The notes: generated from the letters alone by a model not told the origin. Counted from the stretch's first letter, positions 1 through 8,623 are shown. The stretch is DNA of 43,044 nt from Thermoplasmata archaeon (GCA_021817735.1 JAKAFX010000005.1:1-43044), one strand, 5' to 3'. Numbers and translations are program-made.

Positions 1-111
1 GTAATGGGCGAGATCATAAGGGCGAAAAGAACGGATTACATGATCCAGGAAGTTGGATTGAAGGTGCTATACTACAACATGATGAGAGAAAATACAAGGA
101 CATATGGGTAG
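1..111 (+). CDS. C-terminal fragment of a possible transposase (partial)
   Basis: An open frame runs from the window edge to TAG at 109-111 and gives 36 residues ending in ENTRTYG. The segment IIRAKRTDYMIQEVGLKV followed by LYYNMMR looks like the C-terminal tail of IS4/IS5-type transposases, where a basic stretch precedes a helix ending in a YN-x-x-R pattern. The rest lies outside the window, so the assignment is resemblance only. It sits about 120 bp from a tRNA-Leu gene, a common neighbourhood for insertions. It could equally be the end of an unrelated gene. Confidence 0.4.
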   Translation, partial: VMGEIIRAKRTDYMIQEVGLKVLYYNMMRENTRTYG

Positions 112-161
112 TTATGCAACACACTTGCTCCAGCGCCAAAATACTCGATCATTCTGGAAAG

Positions 162-192
162 AAGGCCCATACGCATAGAGAGGCCGGGCCTT
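162..192. repeat. Short inverted repeat between gene tail and tRNA-Leu
   Basis: AAGGCCC (162-168) and GGGCCTT (186-192) are perfect 7-bp inverted arms separated by 17 nt. The repeat follows the stop codon at 111, so it could be a transcription terminator hairpin or an inverted end of a mobile element. No T-tract follows directly, so neither reading is secure. Confidence 0.3.
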
Positions 193-232
193 GCAGAACA
201 AAATTTGGGGAATTATCGATTAATAAGTAAAA

Positions 233-317
233 TGCGGAGGGCCGGATTTGAACCGGCGAATCCCTACGGAAATGGACCCTGAATCCATCGCCTTTAGCCA
301 AGCTCGACAACCTCCGC
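233..317 (-). tRNA. tRNA-Leu (CAG anticodon)
   Basis: The minus strand reads GCGGAGG at the 5' end (317-311), pairing with CCTCCGC at the 3' end, with an A discriminator at 233. The anticodon stem is ATGGA/TCCAT around the loop TTCAGGG, giving anticodon CAG (Leu, CUG codons). A T-arm with GGTTCAAATCC is present and the variable arm is long, as expected of class II tRNA-Leu. CCA is not encoded. A TATA-like element lies about 30 nt upstream. Confidence 0.95.
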
Positions 318-342
318 AAGGCAACCTACATAATTGGTGAGT

Positions 343-352
343 ATATTAAAGA
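343..352 (-). promoter_or_regulatory. TATA box of tRNA-Leu
   Basis: The minus strand reads TTTAATATAC here, centred about 30 nt upstream of the tRNA-Leu 5' end at 317. That is the normal archaeal distance for a TATA box. Confidence 0.5.
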
Positions 353-703
353 ACTCTGATCCAGGCTTAGTAACTCTCGTTTCCACGATGCATGTCCATA
401 CCCTTCTGCATTACATATTCAGTATTGGTTCACCATACCGGTTCGGTAATCCTGATAAACCTCCCCTAATCCTGGATTAGATGATCTATTGTAACCATCT
501 ATTAATGACCGATCTGCTTCGAGTTATCAGATCCGGAAGCTAAATTTATCTGCTCGCGCAATCCAAATTGCAGATCCCTTCGAACTATGAATTTAACCAT
601 TCTACGATTCATCGGCGAACCATGCCGAATCTGGTTGCCCTGACCGTATACACAGATATCCTCACTTTCCCTTCGCTGGGCAACTTGGGCGGTTAGTGCC
701 CTT
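353..703. other. Gene-free stretch between tRNA-Leu and the MMPL gene
   Basis: I see no convincing coding region here. The only long open frame (minus strand, 502-729) has no family resemblance, no start signal and an atypical composition. The stretch contains a compact inverted repeat, CTAATCC-T-GGATTAG, at 466-480. It may be decayed DNA next to the possible transposase remnant. Confidence 0.5.
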
Positions 704-719
704 AGAATAAATTTATTCT
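704..719. promoter_or_regulatory. Perfect 16-bp palindrome upstream of MMPL gene (possible operator)
   Basis: AGAATAAATTTATTCT is a perfect palindrome with 8-bp half sites and no spacer. It lies 51-66 bp before the MMPL start codon and just upstream of its TATA-like element (about 733-740). That placement suits an operator for a dimeric transcription factor. AT-rich palindromes can also arise by chance. Confidence 0.35.
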
Positions 720-732
720 TACACCACAAATA

Positions 733-740
733 TTCATAAA
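733..740 (+). promoter_or_regulatory. TATA-like element of MMPL gene
   Basis: TTCATAAA is centred about 33 nt before the ATG at 770. This would give a leader of only a few nucleotides. No Shine-Dalgarno site precedes the start. Confidence 0.4.
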
Positions 741-769
741 TCGTGCAACTATCAGGCGAACGTTAACCG

Positions 770-3700
770 ATGTTTGAGAATAACTTCCTATCCATTGGCA
801 GGTTTGCCGAGAAGAATCGCAAGAAGATAGTGATATTCTGGATTGCAGTCTTCCTTGTAATGGTTCCCTTTGCAGGGAGCTTTTTCAGCAATGTAAGCTA
901 CGACCTCGCGTCTGGGATTGTTCCCTCGAGTTCTCAGTCCAACATTGCCCAGAATTACCTGAATCAGTATTTCTCAAGTGCTAACGGCAGTTCAGGCAAC
1001 AACTCTCTTGTCATAGTCACAAGCGGAACCAGCGTCCTGAATAATACCCCTGAGCTTCTCCAGATGCAGGACTCCCTTGTAACAGAGTTCCAGAACAGCA
1101 AGTATGATTATGTTTCAATTGAAAGTGTATACACGGTAGAAAAAGGGATACTTCGCCAGTTTTCACTGGTTCTGTACAATGAGACAAGCGGCACCGATAC
1201 TGCAATGACCTCTATCAACAGCCAACTCTTCCTACTAAATAATTCCCTCAACCAGACCTCTGCAATTGTCTTCGGGTTTCCGCTCATTTATCTGTCCAAT
1301 TTCTCTAATGCACTGCATTCTACGGGAAACGTAAACCAGAGCAGGAACTCTGCGTATAACGCCACTATTGCTGCTGCTTCCCAGATTCCACCTATAGGTG
1401 GGTTCAAACTTGGCATAAGCTATGTAGACAATTTTACAGCAGTGTGGAATTCAACTTTCAATATCACCTCTTTTTCATCCCAACCAGTTGGGTACATGAA
1501 CTCAATCGTGAATTCCACGATAGCAAGCACATGGATCCAGAGTCTTGCCGCGGCGAACTCTTCTATCGCAGGGATATTCTCGCTGCTGGATAGCCACGTA
1601 TACCTTTTTAACTATACAGAACCCGCCGTTTTTGCCTCGAATCTCCACACGATATCCAGTTCACAGATCTCCTCATACATTGCATCAAACTCAACGCTGA
1701 ACGATTTCATCACCAAGTACCTCTTTATCACCCCATCCCAGTTTGTCAGCACCTCTTATGCTCTTGGTGAGAATCCAACCAGTCTTTCCGTGGCCCTCAG
1801 TTCCCTCACTCTCGTAGTTGAATCAATGTACTCCCTTCTTCTTGGAAATCCGCTGGTACAGCCTAATCCAAGCAGTAGTGTGATATACACCTATGCAGAG
1901 TCCACGTATCTATCGGGGAAGCCGTTGAACGAACAAATCAATGTTGAACTGAACAGTTCAAACATCTGGAATTATCCATTCCTGCCAACCCCGTATGTGA
2001 TACACCAGTTCGTTGGTTTTAACAATGAGACTACAATAACAGTTTTACAGTTCGGGCTGCCATTCGGGATCAGCCTTGTCAACCAGGCTCAGGATCTTGC
2101 AAATAATTATTCCAGTGTAATGCAAGGGAGCAAGTACTATGTCGCAGGCTCTTCCGCGTTCAGTTCCCAGCTTGGCCAGGAATCGCTGGGTGGCCTTATC
2201 ACCGCCCTGGGAATTGGTATCTTTCTTTCAGTCATAATCGTTGGCGTATTCTTTAGGTCCCCTATTTCTGCTTTTGTTCCGCTGATGATATTCGGCATGG
2301 TCGCGGTTATTGCAATGGGTGCCAATGGTCTCCTTTACACCTATGTTTTCCATTCAGAGGCATCGTTTATAACTCCCACGTTGCTTCTAATCCTTCTGCT
2401 TGGCCTTACTACCGATTATGTTGTATACATGATGTCAAGGTTCAGGAGAGAGCTTAGGAATGGCAACGGGGATGCGGTTGCAGAGGCGGCTCACTGGTCC
2501 GGACATGCAGTGTTCACCTCTGGAGTCACTGTTGCAATTTCCTATCTGATACTTTGGGTAGCAAATGTACCATTGTTCAGCGATGCCGGAGTCACAAATG
2601 CCCTGGGGATAACTGTCTCCATCCTTGTAGCCCAGACATTCCTTGTGGCACTGTTTGCCATTTTCAGGGAGAGGTTGTTCTGGCCATCCAAGCCTTCGGA
2701 GAGGAAACACGCTCCGTTTGAGAAGAGCATGCAGAACGTCGGTGAGATCGTTGTTCACAATAAGGGTAAGATACTGGCTGCCTTCGTGGCTGCTACTTTT
2801 CTCGCTACATATGTTTATGCGATCACCCCGGTCGGCATGGACGTCTTCAGCCTTCTCCCAAGCAGCAGTGGCATTGAAGCAATTTCAGTAGTCAACTCTT
2901 CTTTCCATGGAGACTTCTTTGAGAGAAACTTCATGGTCGTGAAGCTACCTTCCCCTATCTCAACTGGTTCCGGCAAAAATATTACCTACAATCTCCAGGA
3001 AGTCAATACAATTACAACCATTGAGAACTCGCTCCTAAGGAACCCTGGCATCTCACAGGTGTACGGCCCAACACTTCCCTTCGGTTACTACGTTCCTATT
3101 AACCTCACTGGAATACCTCAGCTTCAGCAGGCCGCGTACCAGTCCCAGATTGCATCTTACATTGGAAGCAATGCAAGCTTCGTGATCATTTATTTCCAGA
3201 TGCACAGCCTTGCGTACTCCAACAATGCAACAGTGGCAAATCTGAATATTCCGTCTGAGCTTTCATCAGTATCTCCTCCGACCCCGTACTCGTACTACAT
3301 CGGAGGGCTTACTCAGGGATTATCGGACTCCAATTCCTACGTTCACTCTACTTTTGCGTTGATGGTTCCACTCCTTGCCATTTCCATCTTCATAATCCTG
3401 CTCATCCAGCTCAGCTCAGTTCTGACTCCAGTCCGGTTGATTCTTATGGTGATATCCACTGTGTTGATGTCACTTGTTTTCACATATGCTTTCTTCTATT
3501 ACCTGCAGCATCTGCCCCTGCTCGTCTTTGTACCTTTGTTCACGTTCATAACGCTCCTGGCAGTGGGCCTAGATTATGATATATTCATGATAACAAGGGC
3601 TAGGGAAGAGGTCATGAAGGGCAAGGACACAAAGGAAGCTATAAAAACGAGCATATCCGAGAATGGGGGAGTTATAGTGACCCTTGGAACCATCCTGTTC

Positions 3701-3895
3701 GTGACTTTCTTTGCCCTGGATTTCAGTGGGATTGCCATAATTCAGGAAATAGGACTTGGAGTTGCGATGGGAGTTCTTTTTGATACTTTCATAAGCTGGC
3801 CATTTTTCGTGCCTGCCGTGATGCTGTTCCTGGAGCGGTTCAACTGGTGGCCTTCGAGGATGTCAAGAAAGGGAGGAAACGGACCGGTAGAGTGA
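770..3895 (+). CDS. RND superfamily / MMPL-type exporter, 1041 aa
   Basis: This is a large cytoplasmic-membrane transporter of the MMPL branch of the RND superfamily, expected to export lipids, drugs or other hydrophobic compounds using the proton gradient. It has the duplicated RND layout. One N-terminal membrane helix (about residues 18-40) precedes a long external loop (to about 465). A block of helices follows (about 470-660), then a second helix and loop (about 690-855) and a final helix block (about 860-1025). Each helix block carries the acidic RND motif: GLTTDY near 543 and GLDYD near 932, both followed by basic residues. The loops contain roughly 25 N-x-S/T sequons, suggesting a glycosylated exterior. 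It stands alone, so the substrate cannot be inferred. Confidence 0.9.
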   Translation: MFENNFLSIGRFAEKNRKKIVIFWIAVFLVMVPFAGSFFSNVSYDLASGIVPSSSQSNIAQNYLNQYFSSANGSSGNNSLVIVTSGTSVLNNTPELLQMQDSLVTEFQNSKYDYVSIESVYTVEKGILRQFSLVLYNETSGTDTAMTSINSQLFLLNNSLNQTSAIVFGFPLIYLSNFSNALHSTGNVNQSRNSAYNATIAAASQIPPIGGFKLGISYVDNFTAVWNSTFNITSFSSQPVGYMNSIVNSTIASTWIQSLAAANSSIAGIFSLLDSHVYLFNYTEPAVFASNLHTISSSQISSYIASNSTLNDFITKYLFITPSQFVSTSYALGENPTSLSVALSSLTLVVESMYSLLLGNPLVQPNPSSSVIYTYAESTYLSGKPLNEQINVELNSSNIWNYPFLPTPYVIHQFVGFNNETTITVLQFGLPFGISLVNQAQDLANNYSSVMQGSKYYVAGSSAFSSQLGQESLGGLITALGIGIFLSVIIVGVFFRSPISAFVPLMIFGMVAVIAMGANGLLYTYVFHSEASFITPTLLLILLLGLTTDYVVYMMSRFRRELRNGNGDAVAEAAHWSGHAVFTSGVTVAISYLILWVANVPLFSDAGVTNALGITVSILVAQTFLVALFAIFRERLFWPSKPSERKHAPFEKSMQNVGEIVVHNKGKILAAFVAATFLATYVYAITPVGMDVFSLLPSSSGIEAISVVNSSFHGDFFERNFMVVKLPSPISTGSGKNITYNLQEVNTITTIENSLLRNPGISQVYGPTLPFGYYVPINLTGIPQLQQAAYQSQIASYIGSNASFVIIYFQMHSLAYSNNATVANLNIPSELSSVSPPTPYSYYIGGLTQGLSDSNSYVHSTFALMVPLLAISIFIILLIQLSSVLTPVRLILMVISTVLMSLVFTYAFFYYLQHLPLLVFVPLFTFITLLAVGLDYDIFMITRAREEVMKGKDTKEAIKTSISENGGVIVTLGTILFVTFFALDFSGIAIIQEIGLGVAMGVLFDTFISWPFFVPAVMLFLERFNWWPSRMSRKGGNGPVE

Positions 3896-3930
3896 TAACT
3901 CCAGTTTGCTGAACCTTTGCTCCTGGCGAA

Positions 3931-3940
3931 AGGATAAATA
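3931..3940 (+). promoter_or_regulatory. TATA box of the small conserved gene at 3968
   Basis: AGGATAAATA is centred about 31 nt before the ATG at 3968, implying a transcript with almost no leader. Confidence 0.55.
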
Positions 3941-3967
3941 GCCCCCAGGGATTTCCGCACAGTTTCC

Positions 3968-4195
3968 ATGAAGACTTACCTCGACGTTACGTTTTCCAGC
4001 GAGGGCGCGAAGCCAAGCGAAGTCATAAACAGGCTTAGGTCCCTGGGGTTCAAGCCCATGATCGGTGAACACGACATGGTCTATGAATGGGGCAAAAATG
4101 CCACTGCAGAAGATTCTGTATGGTTTGCCGATAAAATCCAGGCCACCATGGAAGGCTTCAAGGTAATGTTCCATATAGAAACGGTCAGCGATTAG
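3968..4195 (+). CDS. Small conserved archaeal protein of unknown function, 75 aa
   Basis: This 75-residue protein starts MKTYLDVTFSSEGAKPSEV and has an alternating strand/helix pattern, with the aromatic and charged segment DMVYEWGKNA in the middle. I recall similar short proteins in other euryarchaea, beginning with the same TYLDVTFSSEG-type motif, but no function is attached to them. It has its own TATA box and no Shine-Dalgarno site. Its last 11 nt overlap the 3' end of the convergent RNase P gene, so the two transcripts overlap tail to tail. There is no signal peptide or membrane segment, so it is probably cytoplasmic. Confidence 0.75.
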   Translation: MKTYLDVTFSSEGAKPSEVINRLRSLGFKPMIGEHDMVYEWGKNATAEDSVWFADKIQATMEGFKVMFHIETVSD

Positions 4196-4481
4196 TCCGG
4201 TAGGGTAGCCTTCGAATATTACCGCAACTTGAGCATTTCACTGTCACAAGCCCGTTCTTGAGCCGTATCCCAGATCCATAGCTGTATGGAGTGTTGCAGC
4301 TCTTGCAGAACCTTCTCTTTAGGTATGAGGGGATTGTAAGGTCCATGCGCTTTGCGATCCTTCTCGAGATCTCCACATATCTCCTCGAAAGCTCCCTTTC
4401 CCGATGACCTTCTGCGAGACCTATGAGCGACTCGATCTGGTTCATTGCCTTTTCCTTTGTCTTTGGACTATTCCTGCTCAT
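4185..4481 (-). CDS. rnp4: Ribonuclease P protein component 4 (Rpr2/Rpp21 family), 98 aa
   Basis: This is a protein subunit of archaeal RNase P, which trims the 5' leader from pre-tRNAs. The N-terminal half is helical and basic (HRERELSRRYVEISRRIAKRM). The C-terminal half holds the zinc ribbon, with C59/C62 (FCKSC) and C83/C86 (KCSSCG) as ligands, followed by the family ending IRRLPYR. Length and motif order match Rpp21 homologues. The start overlaps the end of pyrC by 14 nt, so it is the last gene of a queE-pyrC-rnp4 transcription unit. Its own 3' end overlaps the convergent gene at 3968-4195. Confidence 0.92.
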   Translation of the reverse strand: MSRNSPKTKEKAMNQIESLIGLAEGHRERELSRRYVEISRRIAKRMDLTIPSYLKRRFCKSCNTPYSYGSGIRLKNGLVTVKCSSCGNIRRLPYRTNR

Positions 4482-5739
4482 TCTCCACTCTGCCTTTCTT
4501 GAACGATAGATACTGCCCGAAATGATCCTCGATCATTTCTCCCTTTTCAAGTGCAACGTTACCACCCACAACCACATACTGTGGGAACACTGCGTCAAAT
4601 CCGTGAAATGGACTGGCAGTAATCATTGAGTGGAGACGCTCCTGGTTTATCCTGTTGACTTTCTTCAGATCCACTGAATAGAAGTCTGCGTCATAACCGA
4701 TGTCAATCTTCCCTTTTTTTAATTCGAAGAGTTTTGCCGGGTTTTCGCTTGAGGTCTTTGCCATCAGGCTTGTTGGCAAGATTCCCTTCGAGACAAGTGC
4801 AAGAAGGATGGGGAGCCTGGTTTCAACTCCAATTATGCCTGCCTTTGCGCTCTCAAACTCAAGCTTGTCCTCCTCAGCGTGGGGTGCATGGTCTGAGGAG
4901 ACCATGAAGAACCTGCCGTCAAGGAATGAAGTAAGCACCCTTTCCTGGGTAGTTCTGTCCCTGAGCGGTGGATTAACCTTACCCCATGGTCCGAGGTCCA
5001 TGCTGTCGTGCAGGAGCATGTGATGCGGAGTTACCTCCTGCAATATGTTGCCAAAATCAAATGCTGGAGGAATAGAACTTACGTGTGCTGCCACCGGCTT
5101 AGTTAGGGCAAGTCTCCTGACAGTATCATACGCCTTCCATTCACACCTCTCTGGCCTATAGAGATTATGCTCCCTGAGGCTCTTTGGTTCCTGTTTCGTT
5201 GATTTGAGGCATTCCTCGTCCTCCGCATGAAACACAACAGGCCTTCCAAAGTCATTAAGGAACTTCGAATCCTTATTCCCTAGGTCCCCAATGCCCACCG
5301 TATTGGTGCTCCCCCCGAGGTATATCTTCAGGGAGGCTGAATCCTCATGGATCACTGAACCGTTTCCGGGAATATACATTGAATAAAGTCCAAAGTCTGA
5401 GAACGCTTTCCTGCGTACTATACCCAGTTTCCTTTCATATGCCTCATAGTCGGTGATCGGGCTGAGGTTGTTTGGCATGTCGAACACTGTCGTAGTTCCT
5501 CCATAGATCGCAGCGGTCGTTCCCGTGGAAAAGTCTTCCTTCTGGGTTTCCCCTGGATCTCGAAAGTGAACATGTGTGTCTATTCCGCCTGGGAAAACTG
5601 CGCCTGGCAGTTCTATTGCTCTTTCTCCGGGAATTGCCTTGGCAATTCTTGCTATCTTTCCCCCTGTAACCCCAATGGCTAGTTTTTCGAATTCACCATT
5701 CTGGTAAAAGTTCCCGGTGTAGACAGTGTCATATGGCAT
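4468..5739 (-). CDS. pyrC: Dihydroorotase, 423 aa
   Basis: This enzyme interconverts N-carbamoyl-aspartate and dihydroorotate, the third step of pyrimidine synthesis. It belongs to the amidohydrolase TIM-barrel superfamily. The metal-binding motif DTHVHFRDPG is at about 54-63 (H56, H58). A candidate carbamylated lysine is K138 in SLKIYLGG, with H171 in VVFHAEDE and a C-terminal SSDHAPH for the last metal and catalytic aspartate. The length and the DHAPH form match the class I (pyrC/allantoinase-like) group. The ATG at 5737-5739 lies 3 nt after the queE stop, which implies cotranscription. Allantoinase is the main alternative, but no purine-catabolism genes are nearby. Confidence 0.93.
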   Translation of the reverse strand: MPYDTVYTGNFYQNGEFEKLAIGVTGGKIARIAKAIPGERAIELPGAVFPGGIDTHVHFRDPGETQKEDFSTGTTAAIYGGTTTVFDMPNNLSPITDYEAYERKLGIVRRKAFSDFGLYSMYIPGNGSVIHEDSASLKIYLGGSTNTVGIGDLGNKDSKFLNDFGRPVVFHAEDEECLKSTKQEPKSLREHNLYRPERCEWKAYDTVRRLALTKPVAAHVSSIPPAFDFGNILQEVTPHHMLLHDSMDLGPWGKVNPPLRDRTTQERVLTSFLDGRFFMVSSDHAPHAEEDKLEFESAKAGIIGVETRLPILLALVSKGILPTSLMAKTSSENPAKLFELKKGKIDIGYDADFYSVDLKKVNRINQERLHSMITASPFHGFDAVFPQYVVVGGNVALEKGEMIEDHFGQYLSFKKGRVENEQE

Positions 5740-5742
5740 TGA

Positions 5743-6372
5743 CTATACCCCCTGTATTTCTCCCCATATCTGCTTGTGCAACTGCGACATTAAACGCACC
5801 TGGACACGGTCCCTCATGATCAGCTCGACCAGCCACTTCATGTCCGTTCCCCAGCAAGGCTGGAAAACTGCTGGAATTCCCTGTGGCACATTTTTCAGGA
5901 ACTTCCTGGAGAATTCATAGTCTGTTTCATCGGATATTACAAATTTGAGATAGTCTCCATTCCTCATGGTCTTGAGGTTGTCCATCAGGAAGGAACCACT
6001 CTCCCCTGATGAGGGAGTCTTTACGTCGACATCGAAACTAACCAGGTCAGAGAAAGCGAACCGTTCAATGTTGATAGATCCGCTTGTCTCAACCAGCACC
6101 CTTTTCCCTGACTCCGTGACGGCCCTAAGAAAATCCCCCGCATCTTTCTGGATCAGCGGTTCCCCTCCAGTGAAACAGATCCACTCTTCCCAGGATCCTA
6201 TCGCCTCTTTTGCAACTTTTCCAGTATCCATTTCCTCGCCCCCGGTGAAAGTATACTTTGAATCGCACCAGATGCACCTCAGGTTGCACCTGTTGGTACG
6301 GACAAACAGCATTGGAATTCCAGTGTACAGTCCTTCACCCTGTATGCTATGGAATATCTCGGTAATTCTCAA
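5743..6372 (-). CDS. queE: 7-carboxy-7-deazaguanine synthase (radical SAM), 209 aa
   Basis: This radical SAM enzyme makes the 7-deazaguanine ring (CDG), the precursor of archaeosine in archaeal tRNA. The family opening ITEIFHSIQGEG is followed by the cluster motif C29-x3-C33-x2-C36 (RCNLRCIWCD), typical of QueE/radical SAM, and then FTGGEPL. I place the start at TTG 6370-6372, because family members begin a couple of residues before ITEIF. An upstream TTG at 6438 would add 22 residues without family character, and no in-frame ATG is available. It is the first gene of queE-pyrC-rnp4 and is divergent from pepQ. Confidence 0.9.
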   Translation of the reverse strand: MRITEIFHSIQGEGLYTGIPMLFVRTNRCNLRCIWCDSKYTFTGGEEMDTGKVAKEAIGSWEEWICFTGGEPLIQKDAGDFLRAVTESGKRVLVETSGSINIERFAFSDLVSFDVDVKTPSSGESGSFLMDNLKTMRNGDYLKFVISDETDYEFSRKFLKNVPQGIPAVFQPCWGTDMKWLVELIMRDRVQVRLMSQLHKQIWGEIQGV

Positions 6373-6480
6373 TGCCGACTCATTGCCCTTGCAGTTATTA
6401 CTCTTTTGCCTTTCGACAGAACACCGGTACCGTCGCAAGACTCTGCTGCAGGTCCCTGACTATTTTGGTTTGCCGAAAAA

Positions 6481-6490
6481 ACATTATAAC
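6481..6490 (+). promoter_or_regulatory. TATA box of pepQ
   Basis: ACATTATAAC is centred about 25 nt before the pepQ ATG at 6511, consistent with a leaderless transcript. It lies in the divergent spacer shared with queE. Confidence 0.55.
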
Positions 6491-6510
6491 GGGCTAGCAC
6501 TAACCATCGT

Positions 6511-7587
6511 ATGGAGTACGAGCACATTTTTGACTATGCACGTGAAGCGGAGACCATACTCATCCTGAATGATGGCGAGGGATCAATCGATAAGACCTTT
6601 TTCTACCTGACTGGGGCTTCAAGCGGAATATTTGAGGGTTCTGCCCTTATAGTTGAGCCCAAGGCCCTTAAGATAGTAACTGGAAAGCTTGAGGAGGAGT
6701 CTGCCAGGAACACGGGCCATGAAGTCATTACTTTCAATACCATGTCTGAATATCACGATGTCATAAGAGAACAGCTCAAGAATGCTGAGACCGTTGGTCT
6801 CAACTACTCTTCCCTCACCCTTAAAATGTATATGGATCTACTAAAGATGGTCCCAGAGAAGAGGTTTGTCGACGTATCGGGATCTATTTCTGAGTCCAGG
6901 AAATTCAAGTCCAACGAAGAGCTGGGCAAGATAAAAGAAGCTGCGAGAATTGCAGGAGATGCCTTCGACAAGGTACTGGGTAAAATCCACGAAGGAATGA
7001 CCGAGAAGGAACTTTCTGCTGAAATTGGTTACCAGATGATGAAGGAAGGCGCTACGGGTCCTTCGTTCAGTACCATTGTTGCGTTTGGTGCCAACAGTTC
7101 GATGCCACATTACTCACCTGGCGACAAGAAGCTCAAGAAGGGAGAATTTGTGCTGATGGACTTTGGTGCGCTCTACGAGAGGTACTGCTCAGACATGACT
7201 AGGACGGTTGTGTTCGGCAAAGCCACCGAGGAGCAGAAGATTATGTACGAAACTGTCAGGGAGGCCCAGGCTAAGAGCATGAAGGCAATCAGGGAGAACG
7301 CTAACGGCAAGGATGTTGACAGGGTAGCCAGAGATATCATCGATGCTTCGAAATACAAGGGAAGGTTCATCCATTCACTGGGGCACGGCCTTGGGATGGA
7401 TGTCCACGACCACCCTGCACTATCGCCAAACTACGACTTTCCCCTGAAGGCAACCATGGTCGTGACCGTGGAACCAGGCGTGTACGTTCCCAAGGTAGGC
7501 GGCGTAAGGATAGAGGATGATGTCGTCGTCACTAAGGATGGGTTCCAGCAGATCACGAAGCCGCAGAATGGCCTGGTAGAACTTTAA
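6511..7587 (+). CDS. pepQ: Xaa-Pro dipeptidase/aminopeptidase (M24 family), 358 aa
   Basis: This cytoplasmic metallopeptidase removes residues before proline and helps recycle peptides. The N-terminal creatinase-like domain (about 1-125) is followed by a pita-bread catalytic domain. All five metal ligands are visible: D217 (LMDFG), D228 (SDMTRT), H292 (SLGHGLG), E321 (TVEPGVY) and E335 (RIEDD). Their spacing matches prolidases, and the length is normal for archaeal PepQ. A TATA box 25 nt upstream implies leaderless expression. priL follows after 10 nt and is probably cotranscribed. Methionine aminopeptidase is unlikely, given the extra N-terminal domain. Confidence 0.93.
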   Translation: MEYEHIFDYAREAETILILNDGEGSIDKTFFYLTGASSGIFEGSALIVEPKALKIVTGKLEEESARNTGHEVITFNTMSEYHDVIREQLKNAETVGLNYSSLTLKMYMDLLKMVPEKRFVDVSGSISESRKFKSNEELGKIKEAARIAGDAFDKVLGKIHEGMTEKELSAEIGYQMMKEGATGPSFSTIVAFGANSSMPHYSPGDKKLKKGEFVLMDFGALYERYCSDMTRTVVFGKATEEQKIMYETVREAQAKSMKAIRENANGKDVDRVARDIIDASKYKGRFIHSLGHGLGMDVHDHPALSPNYDFPLKATMVVTVEPGVYVPKVGGVRIEDDVVVTKDGFQQITKPQNGLVEL

Positions 7588-7597
7588 GCCATGAAAG

Positions 7598-8614
7598 ATG
7601 CCCATTAATTTCAACACTAATAAGTATGGAGACCCTCGATGGGTAGACTCAGTGCTTACAGGGTATACCCAAGACCAGTACGAGATCCAGAAGTACGCCA
7701 CCGACCTGGTGAGTGACACAGCCGAGGGTTCAAGACCCAATATCACTGAAAGGCATCTTGAAGAGACGTTCTTCTTCTGCATGTGGATGCTCAGGTGCAT
7801 AGACGAAAGCACTCTGTCCTCCCGATTCATAAACGAGATGCGTGACTACGTCGTAAGGGAGGCTGAAAGAGAACGGGATCCGGATGCCATAGAAGCCATG
7901 GTTCAGGGCATAGGGCTCGATGCGATCAGGTTGAAAGATACCTTTTCCGTCTATTTTGTTGATTTTATACGATACAGCAAGAAGCTCACAGGCAATGCGT
8001 ACAGGCTGGTCTTTCACCCTCTTTCGGGAGGGCGTGTGGAGGTTGAGTCGAAAATCCTGGTAAACCTATACCGGGAGAGGTTTGTCGAATCGGCATTCAA
8101 TTTTCTCGGGTCCATAAGCAAACCCAATGCGCTTGATGCAATGACTGAACTGGGAGAGTTCATATCGAGCGTGAAGCAGGATTACCTGAACCGCAGGAAG
8201 AAGGAGGCCGTTGACCTTGGAAGCGTTGACTCCTCGAAGTTCCCGCCTTGTATTTCAGAATATCTGAAACTGATGCGAGAAGGGGTGAACCTCCCGCAGA
8301 TGGCAAGATTTACCCTCGTCAGCTTCCTGCACAAAGTAGGAATGAGTTCTACTGAGGTGATTGCACTCTTCAGGAGCGCCCCGGACTTCAACGAGAAGAT
8401 AACGACCTATCAGGTAAACCACATAACCGGCCAGATTTCAGGCACCGTCTATTCTCCGCCGAAGTGCGCTGTGTTGCTTTCCAACCATATTTGCTTCAAG
8501 GGGGAAGATCCGCTTTGTAACCAGGAGTGGCTCAAGCACCCTCTGAGATACTATCAGATCAAGAAAATGAGAGACATTAAGAACACACCAAAAGCGAGCG
8601 CTGAAAAAAAATAG
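7598..8614 (+). CDS. priL: DNA primase large subunit PriL, 338 aa
   Basis: This is the regulatory, iron-sulfur subunit of the archaeal/eukaryotic-type primase, which works with PriS to start primers at the replication fork. The C-terminal domain carries the four cluster cysteines C218 (KFPPC), C290 (PPKCA), C299 (NHICF) and C307 (DPLCN). The PPC-x-x-x-YL and LPQMARF-type context of PriL surrounds them. The helical N-terminal half is less conserved, as usual. Length is normal. It lies 10 nt after pepQ with no obvious Shine-Dalgarno site. priS is not in this window. Confidence 0.93.
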   Translation: MPINFNTNKYGDPRWVDSVLTGYTQDQYEIQKYATDLVSDTAEGSRPNITERHLEETFFFCMWMLRCIDESTLSSRFINEMRDYVVREAERERDPDAIEAMVQGIGLDAIRLKDTFSVYFVDFIRYSKKLTGNAYRLVFHPLSGGRVEVESKILVNLYRERFVESAFNFLGSISKPNALDAMTELGEFISSVKQDYLNRRKKEAVDLGSVDSSKFPPCISEYLKLMREGVNLPQMARFTLVSFLHKVGMSSTEVIALFRSAPDFNEKITTYQVNHITGQISGTVYSPPKCAVLLSNHICFKGEDPLCNQEWLKHPLRYYQIKKMRDIKNTPKASAEKK

Positions 8615-8623
8615 ACCAGCGGT

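Noticed and set aside
502-729. 75-codon open frame on the minus strand before the MMPL gene
   Set aside because: No family resemblance, no promoter or ribosome-binding site, and its start overlaps the palindrome and promoter region of the MMPL gene.
6373-6438. Longer queE start at TTG 6438
   Set aside because: It adds 22 residues without family character; family members begin just before ITEIFHSIQGEG. It remains possible because TTG is used at both sites.
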